From Oxalobacteraceae bacterium (GTDB lineage Bacteria; Pseudomonadota; Gammaproteobacteria; Burkholderiales; Burkholderiaceae_D): a stretch of DNA of 64,000 nucleotides. The DNA lies in the NCBI GenBank assembly GCA_947374865.1, contig CANCDR010000001.1, positions 557,864 through 621,863 of the forward strand, in the 5' to 3' direction. The position numbers were made by a program, and so were the translations under genes. Shown here piece after piece: positions 28,635 to 37,326 of this stretch. Under the pieces are notes generated by a model. The model was not told the DNA's origin. It worked only from the letters and a program-made list of their open reading frames with translations, and did not search any database. The number at the start of each line of letters is the position of its first letter. Position 1 is the stretch's first letter.

Positions 28635-29603
28635 ATGCTTTCTGAATTCAACCTGATCGAGCGTTACTTTACCCGTGCGCCAAAACCTGCTGGTCCGGTA
28701 GCGCTGGGCGTGGGCGATGACTGTGCCCTGCTCCGGCCTTTTCCAGGCATGCAGCTGGCGATTTCGACCGATATGTTGGTCGAAGGACGGCATTTCCTGC
28801 CGGCTGCCGACCCTTACAAACTCGCACACAAATGTCTGGCGGTGAATCTGTCCGACCTGGCAGCGATGGGCGCCCGACCGCTGGCTTTCACGCTCGCCTT
28901 TGCTCTACCGGCGGCCGAGCCAACATGGTTGGCGGCGTTTTCTGCCGGTTTATTTCATCTCGCCGATCAATATGGCTGTGAGTTGATCGGTGGCGACACG
29001 ACCAAAGGCCCGCTGAATATCTGCATCACCGTATTTGGTGAGCTGCCGCATGCACAGGCCTTGCGACGCGACGCGGCACAGATCGGCGACGATATCTGGA
29101 TCTCCGGTTCGCTCGGTGATGCACGTCTGGCGCTGGCTGGCTATCGAGACGAACTAAAGCTGACAGACGCACAGTTTGCCGATGCCATGGTGCGCATGCA
29201 TACCCCAACGCCGCGGATTAAACTTGGTCTTGCCTTGCGCGACATTGCCCATGCAGCGATTGATATTTCGGATGGTCTCGCTGGTGACTTGGGACATATC
29301 CTGCAACGCTCTGGCGTCGGCGCAACGCTGGAAATTGACAGCCTGCCAGCCGGCCCGGTATTGGCCACACAAAGTACGACATTGCAGCGCAATTTTACCC
29401 TCACCGGCGGCGACGATTACGAATTATGTTTTACCGCAGCACCGGCGCAACGGGCGGCGGTACTGGTCGCTGGCCGCTTGGCCGCCACGCCAGTAACGCG
29501 CGTCGGGCGTATCGAAGCGGATACCGGATTGCGTTTGATCGATGCGCAAGGCCATCCGGTATCCATTGCATTAACTTCCTTCGACCACTTCCGCACACCA
29601 TGA
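28635..29603 (+). CDS. thiL: Thiamine-monophosphate kinase
   Basis: A protein of 322 residues with the ThiL pattern: SEFNLIERYF start, GVGDDCALL, STDMLVEGRHF, KCLAVNLSDLAAMGARPLAF, GGDTTKGPLNI, DISDGLAGDLGHIL and LTGGDDYELCFT. It phosphorylates thiamine monophosphate to the active cofactor thiamine pyrophosphate. Its TGA overlaps the pgpA ATG by 4 bp (ATGA). ThiL-PgpA adjacency is common in proteobacteria. No TPP riboswitch is seen in the short gap upstream. Confidence 0.97.
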   Translation: MLSEFNLIERYFTRAPKPAGPVALGVGDDCALLRPFPGMQLAISTDMLVEGRHFLPAADPYKLAHKCLAVNLSDLAAMGARPLAFTLAFALPAAEPTWLAAFSAGLFHLADQYGCELIGGDTTKGPLNICITVFGELPHAQALRRDAAQIGDDIWISGSLGDARLALAGYRDELKLTDAQFADAMVRMHTPTPRIKLGLALRDIAHAAIDISDGLAGDLGHILQRSGVGATLEIDSLPAGPVLATQSTTLQRNFTLTGGDDYELCFTAAPAQRAAVLVAGRLAATPVTRVGRIEADTGLRLIDAQGHPVSIALTSFDHFRTP

Positions 29604-30124
29604 CGCCGCCCACACCCTACCAGCTCACCCGCATTGACAAACCCGGGGCAAGCTTCATGCGCGCCCATCCGGCCCACCTGATCGCGCAGGGATTCGGCAG
29701 TGGCTTATCGCCCATCATGCCGGGTACTTCGGGTACGCTGCTGGCCTGGCTGAGCTATGCGGTTTTGTCGCTGCGCTGGCCGCAGCTGTTTAGTCCCCTG
29801 CACTGGGGCGTGCTGATTGTTCTGGGATTTGCCCTGGGCGTCTGGGCTTGCGCACGCACCGGACGTGATCTCGGTATCGCCGATCACGGCAGTATGGTGT
29901 GGGATGAAATCATCGCCTTCTGGCTGGTCTTGCTGGTGCTGGGACCCTCCAGCTGGCAGACCCAACTGTGGGCGTTTTTCTGGTTCCGTTTTTTCGATAT
30001 GCTTAAGCCGCCACCGATCGCGTATTTTGATCGTAAAATGAAGGGCGGCTTTGGCGTCATGTTTGACGACATTCTGGCGGCTTTTTATACGCTGTTGGGC
30101 TTTGCCTTGTGGCGCGTTATTTGA
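29600..30124 (+). CDS. pgpA: Phosphatidylglycerophosphatase A
   Basis: A protein of 174 residues from the ATG at 29600, which overlaps the thiL stop; the longer frame from 29426 merely overlaps thiL. FGSGLSPIMPGTSGTLLAWL, DHGSMVWDEIIAFW and FRFFDMLKPPPIAYFDRKMKGGFGVMFDDILAA are the PgpA motifs, with three or four membrane segments. It dephosphorylates phosphatidylglycerophosphate to phosphatidylglycerol, the substrate used by Lgt encoded earlier in this window. Confidence 0.96.
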   Translation: MTPPTPYQLTRIDKPGASFMRAHPAHLIAQGFGSGLSPIMPGTSGTLLAWLSYAVLSLRWPQLFSPLHWGVLIVLGFALGVWACARTGRDLGIADHGSMVWDEIIAFWLVLLVLGPSSWQTQLWAFFWFRFFDMLKPPPIAYFDRKMKGGFGVMFDDILAAFYTLLGFALWRVI

Positions 30125-30137
30125 GTAAGGAGACGGC

Positions 30138-30620
30138 ATGCAAAACATCCAGGATCTCGCAATACAGCTTGGTGCTACGCTGCGCGCCAAAGGCCTGCTA
30201 CTGGCAACCGCCGAATCGTGTACCGGCGGCGGGGTGGCTTATGCCATCACCGAAATCGCCGGTAGTTCTGACTGGTTCGACTGTGGCTTCGTGACCTATT
30301 CGAATGCCTCCAAGTCTGAACTGCTCAACGTGTCTGCCGCCGAGATTGCTCAACATGGCGCCGTCAGTCAGGAAGTCGCCGCCGCCATGGCCGAGGGTGC
30401 GTTGGCAAATAGTCAGGCGCATATCGCACTGTCGACGACCGGCATTGCCGGACCGGGCGGTGCGGTGCCGGGCAAGCCTGTTGGCACTGTCTGTTTTGGC
30501 TGGGCCATGCAAAATCGTCCGACAGTCACCGAACGACTGGTGTTCAGCGGCGACCGGCATGCCGTACGCCAGCAGTGTATTGTGCATGCGCTGCAAGGCG
30601 TTTTAAAGCTGCTTACCTGA
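30138..30620 (+). CDS. pncC: Nicotinamide-nucleotide amidohydrolase (CinA C-terminal domain)
   Basis: A protein of 160 residues covering only the CinA C-terminal domain: LLATAESCTGGGVAYAIT, WFDCGFVTYSNASKSELL, AVSQEVAAAMAEGAL and STTGIAGPGGAVPGKPVGTVCF. PncC converts nicotinamide mononucleotide to nicotinic acid mononucleotide and ammonia in NAD recycling. GGAGA precedes the start. It follows pgpA by 13 bp, so thiL-pgpA-pncC are probably one unit. The catalytic Ser and Lys are preserved. Confidence 0.94.
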   Translation: MQNIQDLAIQLGATLRAKGLLLATAESCTGGGVAYAITEIAGSSDWFDCGFVTYSNASKSELLNVSAAEIAQHGAVSQEVAAAMAEGALANSQAHIALSTTGIAGPGGAVPGKPVGTVCFGWAMQNRPTVTERLVFSGDRHAVRQQCIVHALQGVLKLLT

Positions 30621-30639
30621 TTTTTGATAACGGATTTTT

Positions 30640-31464
30640 TTAGTGGCCGCGATGCAGATTGATCGCATCGCGCGTTTCCTGTGCCACGCGTCTGGCGGCA
30701 TCGGCGTAGGACTCTTCACCACGTGCTGCGGCGTACAAAATAGCCCGCGATGAATTGATCATCATGCCGTCGCCATTGGCGCTGCATCCAGCCTGCACTG
30801 TTGCAGCGACATCACCGCCTTGTGCACCGATACCGGGTACGAGTAGTGGCATGTCACCCACGATCTCACGCACTGCCGCCAATTCAGCCGGGAAGGTCGC
30901 ACCAACCACCAGCGCAAACTGACCATTGGTATTCCACTTCTGTGACACCATGCGCGCCACATGCTGATACAGAGGTTGGCCATCGACTTGCAGGAACTGT
31001 AAATCGGAGCCGCCCGGATTGGATGTGCGGCACAAAACAATGACACCGCGATCACGCCATTCGGCATACGGCTGCACAGAATCTGCACCCATGTAAGGAT
31101 TGACCGTCACAGCATCGGCGCCATATCGCTCAAAGGCTTCGCGCGCATATTGTTCGGCTGTTGCGCCGATATCTCCGCGTTTGGCGTCCAGTACAATGGG
31201 CAGATGCGGATAGGTTTGGCGACAGTACGTGCAAATATCTTCCAGCTGATCTTCTGCGCGCAAGGCAGCAAAATAGGCAATTTGGGGTTTGAAAGCGCAG
31301 GCAGTATCTGCGGTCGCATCAATGATGGCTTTGCAGAATTGGGTAATCGCATCTGGCGCATGACGCAGATGCGGAGGAAATTTCGCCAGATCCGGATCCA
31401 GACCCACACACAGTAATGAATTGTTTTTGGTCCAGGCGCTGGATAATTTTTCGATGAACGTCAT
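30640..31464 (-). CDS. pyrF: Orotidine 5'-phosphate decarboxylase (type 2)
   Basis: A protein of 274 residues with the type 2 signature [36 protein letters not shown] and [13 protein letters not shown]. The DAKRGDI residues supply the catalytic Asp-Lys-Asp set. It makes UMP from OMP, the last step of pyrimidine synthesis. It converges with pncC over 19 bp and has no obvious operon partners. Confidence 0.96.
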   Translation of the reverse strand: MTFIEKLSSAWTKNNSLLCVGLDPDLAKFPPHLRHAPDAITQFCKAIIDATADTACAFKPQIAYFAALRAEDQLEDICTYCRQTYPHLPIVLDAKRGDIGATAEQYAREAFERYGADAVTVNPYMGADSVQPYAEWRDRGVIVLCRTSNPGGSDLQFLQVDGQPLYQHVARMVSQKWNTNGQFALVVGATFPAELAAVREIVGDMPLLVPGIGAQGGDVAATVQAGCSANGDGMMINSSRAILYAAARGEESYADAARRVAQETRDAINLHRGH

Positions 31465-31501
31465 GTCGACCCCGATGCAGAAGTGCCGACATTGTAACTG
31501 T

Positions 31502-33811
31502 TCACGCTACCGGTGTGCCCTGCTTAGGCATCAACGCAGCAAGATTTTCTGCCTTGTCTGTCGGCGAGAGATGTAATATGCGACCGGCATATCCGCTGGT
31601 AGCCAGGCGCTGGCTGATGATGATGCGGGTGATGCGCAGGCTGGCGATGGCCGCGACGATTTTATTTTCCATGGCCGCGTCCAAGCAGCTGGTCGCCTCA
31701 TCGAGCAAGAGAATCTCGGGCTCGTGATACAAGGCACGCGCAATCAGGAGGCGTTGTATCTGGCCACCAGAAAAGGGGGCGCCGACCGCGTCAATGTGCG
31801 TCGCGTAGCCTGCAGGAAGTCGCATGATTTCTTCATGAATTTGTGCCAATCGTGCGCAGTACTCAATCGCGGATGGGCGGGGCAGATCCTCAAGCCAGGC
31901 AATATTTTCGCTGATGCTACCGGCAGATAATTGATCGCCCTGCAAAACGGCGGCCCAGCGGACGGATGTATTCTTCCCTACCCTGGTAGAAACCGGCTTG
32001 CCTCGTAGGTAAAGTGTTCCTTCCTGCGGCGCTATTTCACCGAGCAATAATTTAAACAAGGTACTCTTACCAGATCCAGATCGGCCGGCAAGTATCAGCG
32101 CCTCGCCTTCATCAAGGCTAACATTCAAATCGTTCAGCACCCATGGCGCGTGATCGGCATAACGAAAGCTTATTTGACGCAGCGCGATGCTGGGCGGCGC
32201 TGTATTGTCGCCGCTCTGCTGTGTGAGTCTGTCCGTCTGCTGTGGTCTGTTCATGGCTGAGCTTGGAGAGTGCGCTGCTGGTGCCAGTATTTTTTCTTTC
32301 ACTGACACGATCTCAGTCATGCGTTCATCGTATTTTTTAAAGCGCTGCGTATTGTTTGGCGCATGGGTCAGTTCAATGAGCCTATAAACACTTTGCATGT
32401 AATGCGCGAAGTATAAAATTGCCGCGCTAAACATGCCCAGAGTGAGACTACCCGTCTGCACAGAAACGCAGCCCATCCACAAAACCAGCGTTGTTTGCAG
32501 CGCCAACACCAGTGTTTTAAAGGCCCGCTGTATTGTCTGATGTCGCAGTATTTCGAGGCCGATACTGGCTAAGGAAAGCTCTTGCTGGTGATGGTGAAGT
32601 TTCCATCTGCTTAGCCGATTAAAAATATGCACGCTGCGTAGTCGCCTCAAGGTAGCCAAAACATTGAGCTGCTGATGATCATAATGGTCATCGTACAAGC
32701 ACCGCATGTTTTTTTGCTTCGGGCTGGCGATCTGACACAACAGACCCAGGAGTGCGCTGCCACTGAACGTCAGAAGCGCGAGGCGCAGGTCATACAGCAT
32801 GAGCATGCCGAGCGCTGCCAGACCAAACCATGCACGCAGCATGGACATCATTGTGTCGATCGTCGCTACCGGATCGCGGCTAGCCGTAACGTGGTGAAGT
32901 GACATCAGTTCATCCGTATGTGCTGCAACAGTCTCTGCCTCTGAAAATTGCAGGAAGGAACGGATTTTTTTCAGACGCCATCGTAACTGCAATCTTGTTT
33001 CGAGTTCATTGAGCTTGGCAGAACAAATGCACATCGCACCGGCGTACAGAATGCCCAGACAAAGCACGGCAATAACCATGTTAGGCAATAAACCGAAGTT
33101 TCCATCAATGAGTACCTGGTCAAATAACACCTGCAGCAGGTAGGGCCCGGTAAGAATGATCGCTTCGGTCAATAGCATCAATATCAGGACAAGGTAAAAC
33201 TGGCGACGACCGACCGGATGGCGAGCCAGCAAGCTGCGGAGAGAAAATTTGCCAGATGCATTAACAGCATCGACCGGTAAGTTTTCGCTATATCGGTCCG
33301 TGCGGGATCGCTCAACTTTTTGTGTCATAGGCGCTATTTCCAGTGCCACACCCGAGTACACCAGCGCCACCTGCTGCCGGCTCAGGACGACGGATCCATG
33401 CGCCGGATCATGCAGGTAAAGTTGGTCTCTGACGCATTGCTTAAGCACCACATAGTGCTTGTGTTTTAATACCAAAATTATGGGTCGCGTTACGTGAAAA
33501 AGCGCCTGCAAATCGATACGTAACGGGCGACAGCTTAGCTGCATCTGACAGGCCAGCCCAATCAATTTGACCAAGTTCGTGCTACCGGTATCGGTTCTAC
33601 GCAAACCTGGCTGCAGGGCTGTTTTAAAGAGTGCCGATTTCCCATAGTAATGCGCCACCATCTGCAAGCAGGTCAAGCCACTCTCTGCAGGCGTCGCTTG
33701 CAACAGAACGGGTAATCGGCAAAAGTAGTTTCCCCACCGCTTCAGGTTCAGGGAACGTGAAAATGGATGAAATGCGCTTAACAAGGTGTTATATGTCGAC
33801 ATTATCGGCAT
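31502..33811 (-). CDS. Peptidase-type (C39-like) ABC exporter with replaced key residues
   Basis: A protein of 769 residues, single-polypeptide exporter architecture. Residues 30-160 form a C39-like domain of the RaxB/CvaB bacteriocin-exporter type. The catalytic Cys of the usual ECGLACL motif is Ser ([16 protein letters not shown]), while the His (HKHYVVL) and Asp (HDPAHG) are present. Five or six membrane helices follow (about 205-480), then an ABC domain with Walker [12 protein letters not shown]-loop VLQGDQ, signature FSGGQIQR and Walker [13 protein letters not shown]. The H-loop histidine is replaced by Gln (IIISQRLAT). There is no HlyD-type adaptor, no TolC and no double-glycine peptide gene next to it. 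It is probably an exporter or a decayed one; the cargo is unknown. Confidence 0.8.
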   Translation of the reverse strand: MPIMSTYNTLLSAFHPFSRSLNLKRWGNYFCRLPVLLQATPAESGLTCLQMVAHYYGKSALFKTALQPGLRRTDTGSTNLVKLIGLACQMQLSCRPLRIDLQALFHVTRPIILVLKHKHYVVLKQCVRDQLYLHDPAHGSVVLSRQQVALVYSGVALEIAPMTQKVERSRTDRYSENLPVDAVNASGKFSLRSLLARHPVGRRQFYLVLILMLLTEAIILTGPYLLQVLFDQVLIDGNFGLLPNMVIAVLCLGILYAGAMCICSAKLNELETRLQLRWRLKKIRSFLQFSEAETVAAHTDELMSLHHVTASRDPVATIDTMMSMLRAWFGLAALGMLMLYDLRLALLTFSGSALLGLLCQIASPKQKNMRCLYDDHYDHQQLNVLATLRRLRSVHIFNRLSRWKLHHHQQELSLASIGLEILRHQTIQRAFKTLVLALQTTLVLWMGCVSVQTGSLTLGMFSAAILYFAHYMQSVYRLIELTHAPNNTQRFKKYDERMTEIVSVKEKILAPAAHSPSSAMNRPQQTDRLTQQSGDNTAPPSIALRQISFRYADHAPWVLNDLNVSLDEGEALILAGRSGSGKSTLFKLLLGEIAPQEGTLYLRGKPVSTRVGKNTSVRWAAVLQGDQLSAGSISENIAWLEDLPRPSAIEYCARLAQIHEEIMRLPAGYATHIDAVGAPFSGGQIQRLLIARALYHEPEILLLDEATSCLDAAMENKIVAAIASLRITRIIISQRLATSGYAGRILHLSPTDKAENLAALMPKQGTPVA

Positions 33812-34113
33812 AAACTATCTCAAAATAGGGTGCTAATAGGCGAAGGACGATCCTCGGATCACTTCGTGCTGAAGGTGCACTATGGCCCACATTTTTATAA
33901 TTAGTAAGCTGTTAACTTTGACAGTTTTGCACTTGCCTGAAATGTGCTAATACGATTGGGCGTCATGGGCCATGCATACTGATGCGACTTGCTGACGGTG
34001 ACAATTTCGCCACAGTGGCCCGAGAAAGTGGCTTATATTACTATTGAGAAACTAAGTATGAGTGTGCTAGTATCTTCTTCATTGATTGCCTTAGGAAGTG
34101 TCAAGAAAATACA
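33812..34113. other. 302-bp non-coding gap between the ABC exporter and a receiver gene
   Basis: Divergent promoter region, AT-rich relative to the flanks. I see no credible small peptide gene, in particular none with a double-glycine leader, on either strand. The only feature with some support is a promoter-like element near the right end. Confidence 0.5.
34044..34073 (+). promoter_or_regulatory. Candidate promoter of the CheY-like gene
   Basis: TTGAGA (34044-34049) and TAGTAT (34068-34073) spaced by 18 bp, 40 bp upstream of the ATG. The hexamers match sigma-70 consensus only in part. Confidence 0.3.
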
Positions 34114-34503
34114 ATGACTGCCACGCTCACCAACGTACTAATTATTGACGACAACGACATGATTCGGTCGATGTTACGACTTAGCCTGGCAAGTGAGGGC
34201 TATAAGGTTGTGGCTGAAGCCGCGACCGGCGCTTCAGGTGTCCAGATGGCAAAGACACATCAGCCACAGATCGTTTTCCTCGACATCGTCTTACCGGATC
34301 GCAATGGTATTGAAATGTTGAGTGAGATAAAGGCCGTTGCACCGGACGCAATTATTCTGATGATCACCAGCAAAAACGATGGCGATAGTGTGCGTCATTC
34401 ACTGGAGGCCGGAGCAAAAGGCTATATCATCAAGCCTTTTACTGTCAGCACGGTGAGCAAGACGCTCAGCAATGCCATCGCTCGGGCTGTTGAAATGCGT
34501 TAA
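34114..34503 (+). CDS. Single-domain response regulator (CheY-like)
   Basis: A protein of 129 residues consisting only of a receiver domain. Acidic pocket IDDND (11-15), phosphoacceptor Asp57 in VFLDIVLPD, Thr85 and Lys107 in YIIKPF are all present. Without an output domain it must act through a partner, such as an Hpt protein, kinase or motor. An Hpt protein and another stand-alone receiver are encoded convergently 150 bp downstream, so the three may form a phosphorelay. No histidine kinase gene is adjacent. The ribosome site is weak (AAGAAA). Confidence 0.94.
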   Translation: MTATLTNVLIIDDNDMIRSMLRLSLASEGYKVVAEAATGASGVQMAKTHQPQIVFLDIVLPDRNGIEMLSEIKAVAPDAIILMITSKNDGDSVRHSLEAGAKGYIIKPFTVSTVSKTLSNAIARAVEMR

Positions 34504-34526
34504 TTTAAAACGCATCAGTCAATCTT

Positions 34527-34552
34527 AAAGCGCATTTTTATGCGCTTTTTTT
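34527..34552 (+). terminator. Rho-independent terminator after the CheY-like gene
   Basis: AAAGCGCAT (34527-34535) pairs with ATGCGCTTT (34540-34548) around a TTTT loop, with a T run to 34552. Confidence 0.88.
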
Positions 34553-34650
34553 GTGCTTTTTCTAGTTCCAAAGCAAGATTTTGCATTGGCTTTGTCGTGT
34601 CCGGCATGCCATAGCTGACTATGCCGCCAGATATTTCATCGCCATTTGCA

Positions 34651-34995
34651 CTAAACTGTTCTAGCCCACTCGAGATAATTTCGCAGTTCGGGCACCTTAT
34701 CCTGAAGGACTTGCACTGCAACCGGCCCACCAAGTAGCGCTGGCTCGAGATCAATCTCCAAAGCGCGCGCACGTGCGCCCAACTCTTGGAAACCAAAGGT
34801 GCCCGCAGTACCTGCGACAGAATGTAGGTAACGGTGCAAGATGGCGACCACTGTTGCTTCGCCAGGCTGCGCAACGCAGGCATCGACCGCATCACTAATT
34901 TCCTGCATGCGTTCTGGTAGTCCTTTAACAAACAAGTCCTCCAACGCTTTCATCTTGGCCATAAAAATGGCTTTTTTGTCCTCGTTTTGCGGCAT
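34651..34995 (-). CDS. Histidine phosphotransfer (Hpt) protein
   Basis: A protein of 114 residues predicted to be all helical. The motif LHRYLHSVAGTAGTFGFQEL carries the phosphoacceptor His58 in the HSVAGTAGTFG context of Hpt domains (HxxKGxAxxxG type). It would shuttle phosphate between receivers. It starts three bases after the stop of the receiver gene upstream, so the two are co-transcribed. A longer frame in another register over the same bases (34515-34931) lacks family features and is not a gene. Confidence 0.9.
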   Translation of the reverse strand: MPQNEDKKAIFMAKMKALEDLFVKGLPERMQEISDAVDACVAQPGEATVVAILHRYLHSVAGTAGTFGFQELGARARALEIDLEPALLGGPVAVQVLQDKVPELRNYLEWARTV

Positions 34996-34998
34996 GAT

Positions 34999-35394
34999 TC
35001 AGTTCTCCTCTGCCTGCCAGATATCCTGCACCTGACTGGCTAACATCATGGGATCGAAGGGCTTGGCGATCACACCAATAGCACCCAAAGATTTGTAATA
35101 TTCCACTTCACTAGCCTGCACTTTGGCGGTCATAAATATCACCGGCGTTGTAGCAGTGCCAGGCATCTGACGCAAATTATGCAGCGTCGTAGGACCATCC
35201 ATCTCTGGCAGCATCACGTCAAATAGAAGAAGATCAGCAGGAAAGCCCGATTTTGCGGCCTCAATAGCCTCACTTCCCAAACTGCAAGCTTGCAAGGTAA
35301 AACCTCCAACAGCCTCGAGTGCAATCTGGGCGACGGTTTGAATATCAATATCATCCTCTAAATACAAGATGTTTTGTAGCGCTGGTCGAGTCAT
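34999..35394 (-). CDS. Single-domain response regulator
   Basis: A protein of 131 residues with one receiver domain: EDD pocket (13-15), phosphoacceptor Asp59 in LLLFDVMLPEMDG, Thr89 in FMTAKV and Lys111 in VIAKPFD. First gene of a two-gene unit with the Hpt protein. The receiver is of the kind found in hybrid kinases or as a phosphate sink. No output domain or kinase gene is close. Confidence 0.94.
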   Translation of the reverse strand: MTRPALQNILYLEDDIDIQTVAQIALEAVGGFTLQACSLGSEAIEAAKSGFPADLLLFDVMLPEMDGPTTLHNLRQMPGTATTPVIFMTAKVQASEVEYYKSLGAIGVIAKPFDPMMLASQVQDIWQAEEN

Positions 35395-35738
35395 GGAAAA
35401 ACTTTCGAGAGAGGATCAATGCGAAGGTAATGGATCCGATGTTTTACAAATACACGCACAAAATTGCAGGGAAAGCTTATGCACGCTTTACACTTTACCA
35501 TTTAAGAGTGCAGATCGTATCTTACCCGGCGGCAATTTAAAAGCCCGCACTGCTTTAGGCTGCTTAGCTTAAATATTGCAACAATTATGCAGTATGTGTC
35601 CACTGCTGAGAAGGCAGAAAATGTTGCTCAAGGATCTGATCACACCCGCTCAACGCACGAGGATCCATAATCTTGTTGTAAAAATATATCGACTCTGACC
35701 CTACTTAATTTTGTTGTAAAAATATATCGACTCTGACC
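35395..35738. other. 344-bp gap without a gene, holding a 38-bp tandem duplication
   Basis: I see no credible coding frame or RNA gene here. The left part must hold the promoter of the receiver-Hpt unit, although no convincing hexamers stand out. The right end is taken up by two copies of a 38-bp unit. Confidence 0.6.
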
Positions 35739-35748
35739 CTACTTAATT
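35673..35748. repeat. Two perfect 38-bp direct repeats
   Basis: Unit 1 is 35673-35710 and unit 2 is 35711-35748, head to tail with no spacer. Each starts TTGTTGTAAAAATATATC and continues GACTCTGACCCTACTTAATT. On the minus strand each contains GGGTCAGAGTCGA, a motif I recall around REP-associated (Y1) transposase genes in proteobacteria; this is memory, not a search result. Unit 2 overlaps the 3' end of the DUF3579 gene and supplies its final codons and stop. Confidence 0.9.
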
Positions 35749-36083
35749 TCTGGGTCGGGGAGCAGGCAGGCATCGACGACTTGCAGGTCGTTGTCTTTGG
35801 CGAATTCGAGGATGAAGTGGTACGCGAGGGGCTCGATGCGGCGGAGTTCTTCATTCACCGCTACCGACTTGATGCCGGCCAGATTGACCATCCTGACGTA
35901 GGGAGAATGCTGCAGCCGGGCGTTGCGGATTGAACTGCCCTCGGGCTGAAAACAGGCCATCACACCACAGAGACGCTCAGCCCAATCGCTTGGACGAAAC
36001 GCCTTGCCATCGCTCGTAATACCTTGAATTAAGAATTCTCGATCGGGCTGCTTGCTGACTGGGGGAGGAGCGGGATCGGCCAT
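35739..36083 (-). CDS. DUF3579 family protein
   Basis: A protein of 114 residues from the ATG at 36083; an upstream frame to 36191 would add 36 residues, including a hydrophobic run, and the ribosome site does not decide. The core FLIQGITSDGKAFRPSDWAERLCGVMACFQPEG and SPYVRMVNLAGIKSVAVNEELRRIEPLAYHFILEFAKDNDLQV fit DUF3579, a small conserved family of betaproteobacteria with no known function. The last residues EIK and the TAG stop fall inside a 38-bp tandem repeat unit, so the C-terminus may have been changed by its insertion. Confidence 0.8.
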   Translation of the reverse strand: MADPAPPPVSKQPDREFLIQGITSDGKAFRPSDWAERLCGVMACFQPEGSSIRNARLQHSPYVRMVNLAGIKSVAVNEELRRIEPLAYHFILEFAKDNDLQVVDACLLPDPEIK

Positions 36084-36283
36084 GTGCTCAGCGGACACTT
36101 TCGCAGCTATAACTATCTGCTGAAGCATATCTGCCGGTAAGCAATATGCGCCAACAAGGGGGTTTGGGGGTCTTGAAAGTAGCCATTTCACTAGTCGAAA
36201 TGGCTACCCTCACCTAAGACTTATTATATCTTATAGAAGACTGTGACTTAAATAAGATTGTCAATTAACAAGTAAAATCGCAC

Positions 36284-37240
36284 TCAACCTACCCATACGG
36301 CTAAGGACAAAAGCAGTAAAAGCAGCATCCACAATAACAAAGCGCGCCATACCAGGCCGACCGTACTTTGCAAGGCCCGCGCGGTGGTTTCATCACCTGG
36401 CGGACTGTCTGATTCTGTCGATCCAGCGTCCGGCATGCTGATATCAGCTTCGCGAATGGCTGCAGCGGTCTGCCCAGGCGCACCAAGACGGACACCCATT
36501 GCACCGCCACCCGTCGATAAAATAATCCCCATCGATTCATCTTGCCAACGTTGTGCAAAATTTCGCCAGGCGAATACCGCATCCTCAAAATTACCGACGA
36601 TGGCAAAGGCAATCGCTGTCAGGCGCACGGGTATCCAGTCAATCCAATAAAAGGCCCTTGCCGCAAATTGTCCGAAGGCTTCATTTTGCATATTCTCAGG
36701 TACATTCCAGGCGCGTGCCAGATATTCTGCTACCCGGTACATCACCGCCAACGCTGGACCCACCGGCATCAAGAACCAGAAAAATACCCCAAACACATTA
36801 CGATGCGTGCTGATTAATGCCCGCTCTACTGCGATGCGGGAAATTTCATTCGATTCCATGTCGACGGTCGCTAGACCAGTCCATTCGGATAGCAAGGTTC
36901 GTGCCGTCGCATCATCGCCTGCATTCAGTGCTAATTGAATTGCAGTAAAGTAATGACTGTAATGCCGAAAACCCAAAGTGAGGTAGACGATGAGGACGTT
37001 CCAGGCCAGCGCCAAAAAGGGACTGACGGAGGCGCATAATTTATATCCTAAGGCGGTAGGTATGGTCAGTGCCAGCACCATCACGAACCAGGCCAAGCGA
37101 CCGTTCTGCTGCTGACCTGCGTTGAACCAGGCTTCCATGCGCACCGCCAGCGATCGGATCAGGTCGTACATAGGATTATCAGCACGCAGGGGCTTTAACT
37201 GTTCGAACAGCAGCGCAAACAAAATGGACAGGAAACTCAT
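36284..37240 (-). CDS. CobD/CbiB family membrane protein
   Basis: A protein of 318 residues with about five hydrophobic segments (15-35, 50-95, 145-170 and the end). FALLFEQLKPL, SNEISRIAVERALISTHRNVFGVFFWFLMPVGPALAVMYRVAEYLA and AFYWIDWIPVRLTAIAFAIVGNFEDA follow the CbiB/CobD pattern (adenosylcobinamide-phosphate synthase). However, stand-alone copies next to a CoA-pyrophosphatase in Burkholderiales lie outside cobalamin clusters and are only annotated by family. No other cob genes are in the window, so a role in B12 synthesis is uncertain. It resembles AmpE-type proteins too. Confidence 0.8.
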   Translation of the reverse strand: MSFLSILFALLFEQLKPLRADNPMYDLIRSLAVRMEAWFNAGQQQNGRLAWFVMVLALTIPTALGYKLCASVSPFLALAWNVLIVYLTLGFRHYSHYFTAIQLALNAGDDATARTLLSEWTGLATVDMESNEISRIAVERALISTHRNVFGVFFWFLMPVGPALAVMYRVAEYLARAWNVPENMQNEAFGQFAARAFYWIDWIPVRLTAIAFAIVGNFEDAVFAWRNFAQRWQDESMGIILSTGGGAMGVRLGAPGQTAAAIREADISMPDAGSTESDSPPGDETTARALQSTVGLVWRALLLWMLLLLLLSLAVWVG

Positions 37241-37326
37241 CGATCGCTTTCAAAAATGTGTTATCACGATAACGCAGCCTTACCTAAGTATCAAATACCG
37301 GATCAAGCCTGTTGGATGCCACTCGT

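Noticed and set aside
33982..34047. A 21-codon frame upstream of the CheY-like gene, considered as exporter cargo
   Set aside because: No ribosome site, no double-glycine leader and ends in YYY; not supported.
34515..34931. An open frame of 138 codons on the minus strand over the Hpt gene
   Set aside because: It is in another register of the same bases. The Hpt frame has the family motif, a start next to its operon partner and sensible composition; this one has none.
35673..35748. Possible CRISPR-like repeat
   Set aside because: Only two copies, directly abutting with no spacer, and no cas genes.
36284..37240. A cobalamin synthesis locus
   Set aside because: Only a CobD/CbiB family member is present; no other cob or cbi genes and no B12 riboswitch are in sight.
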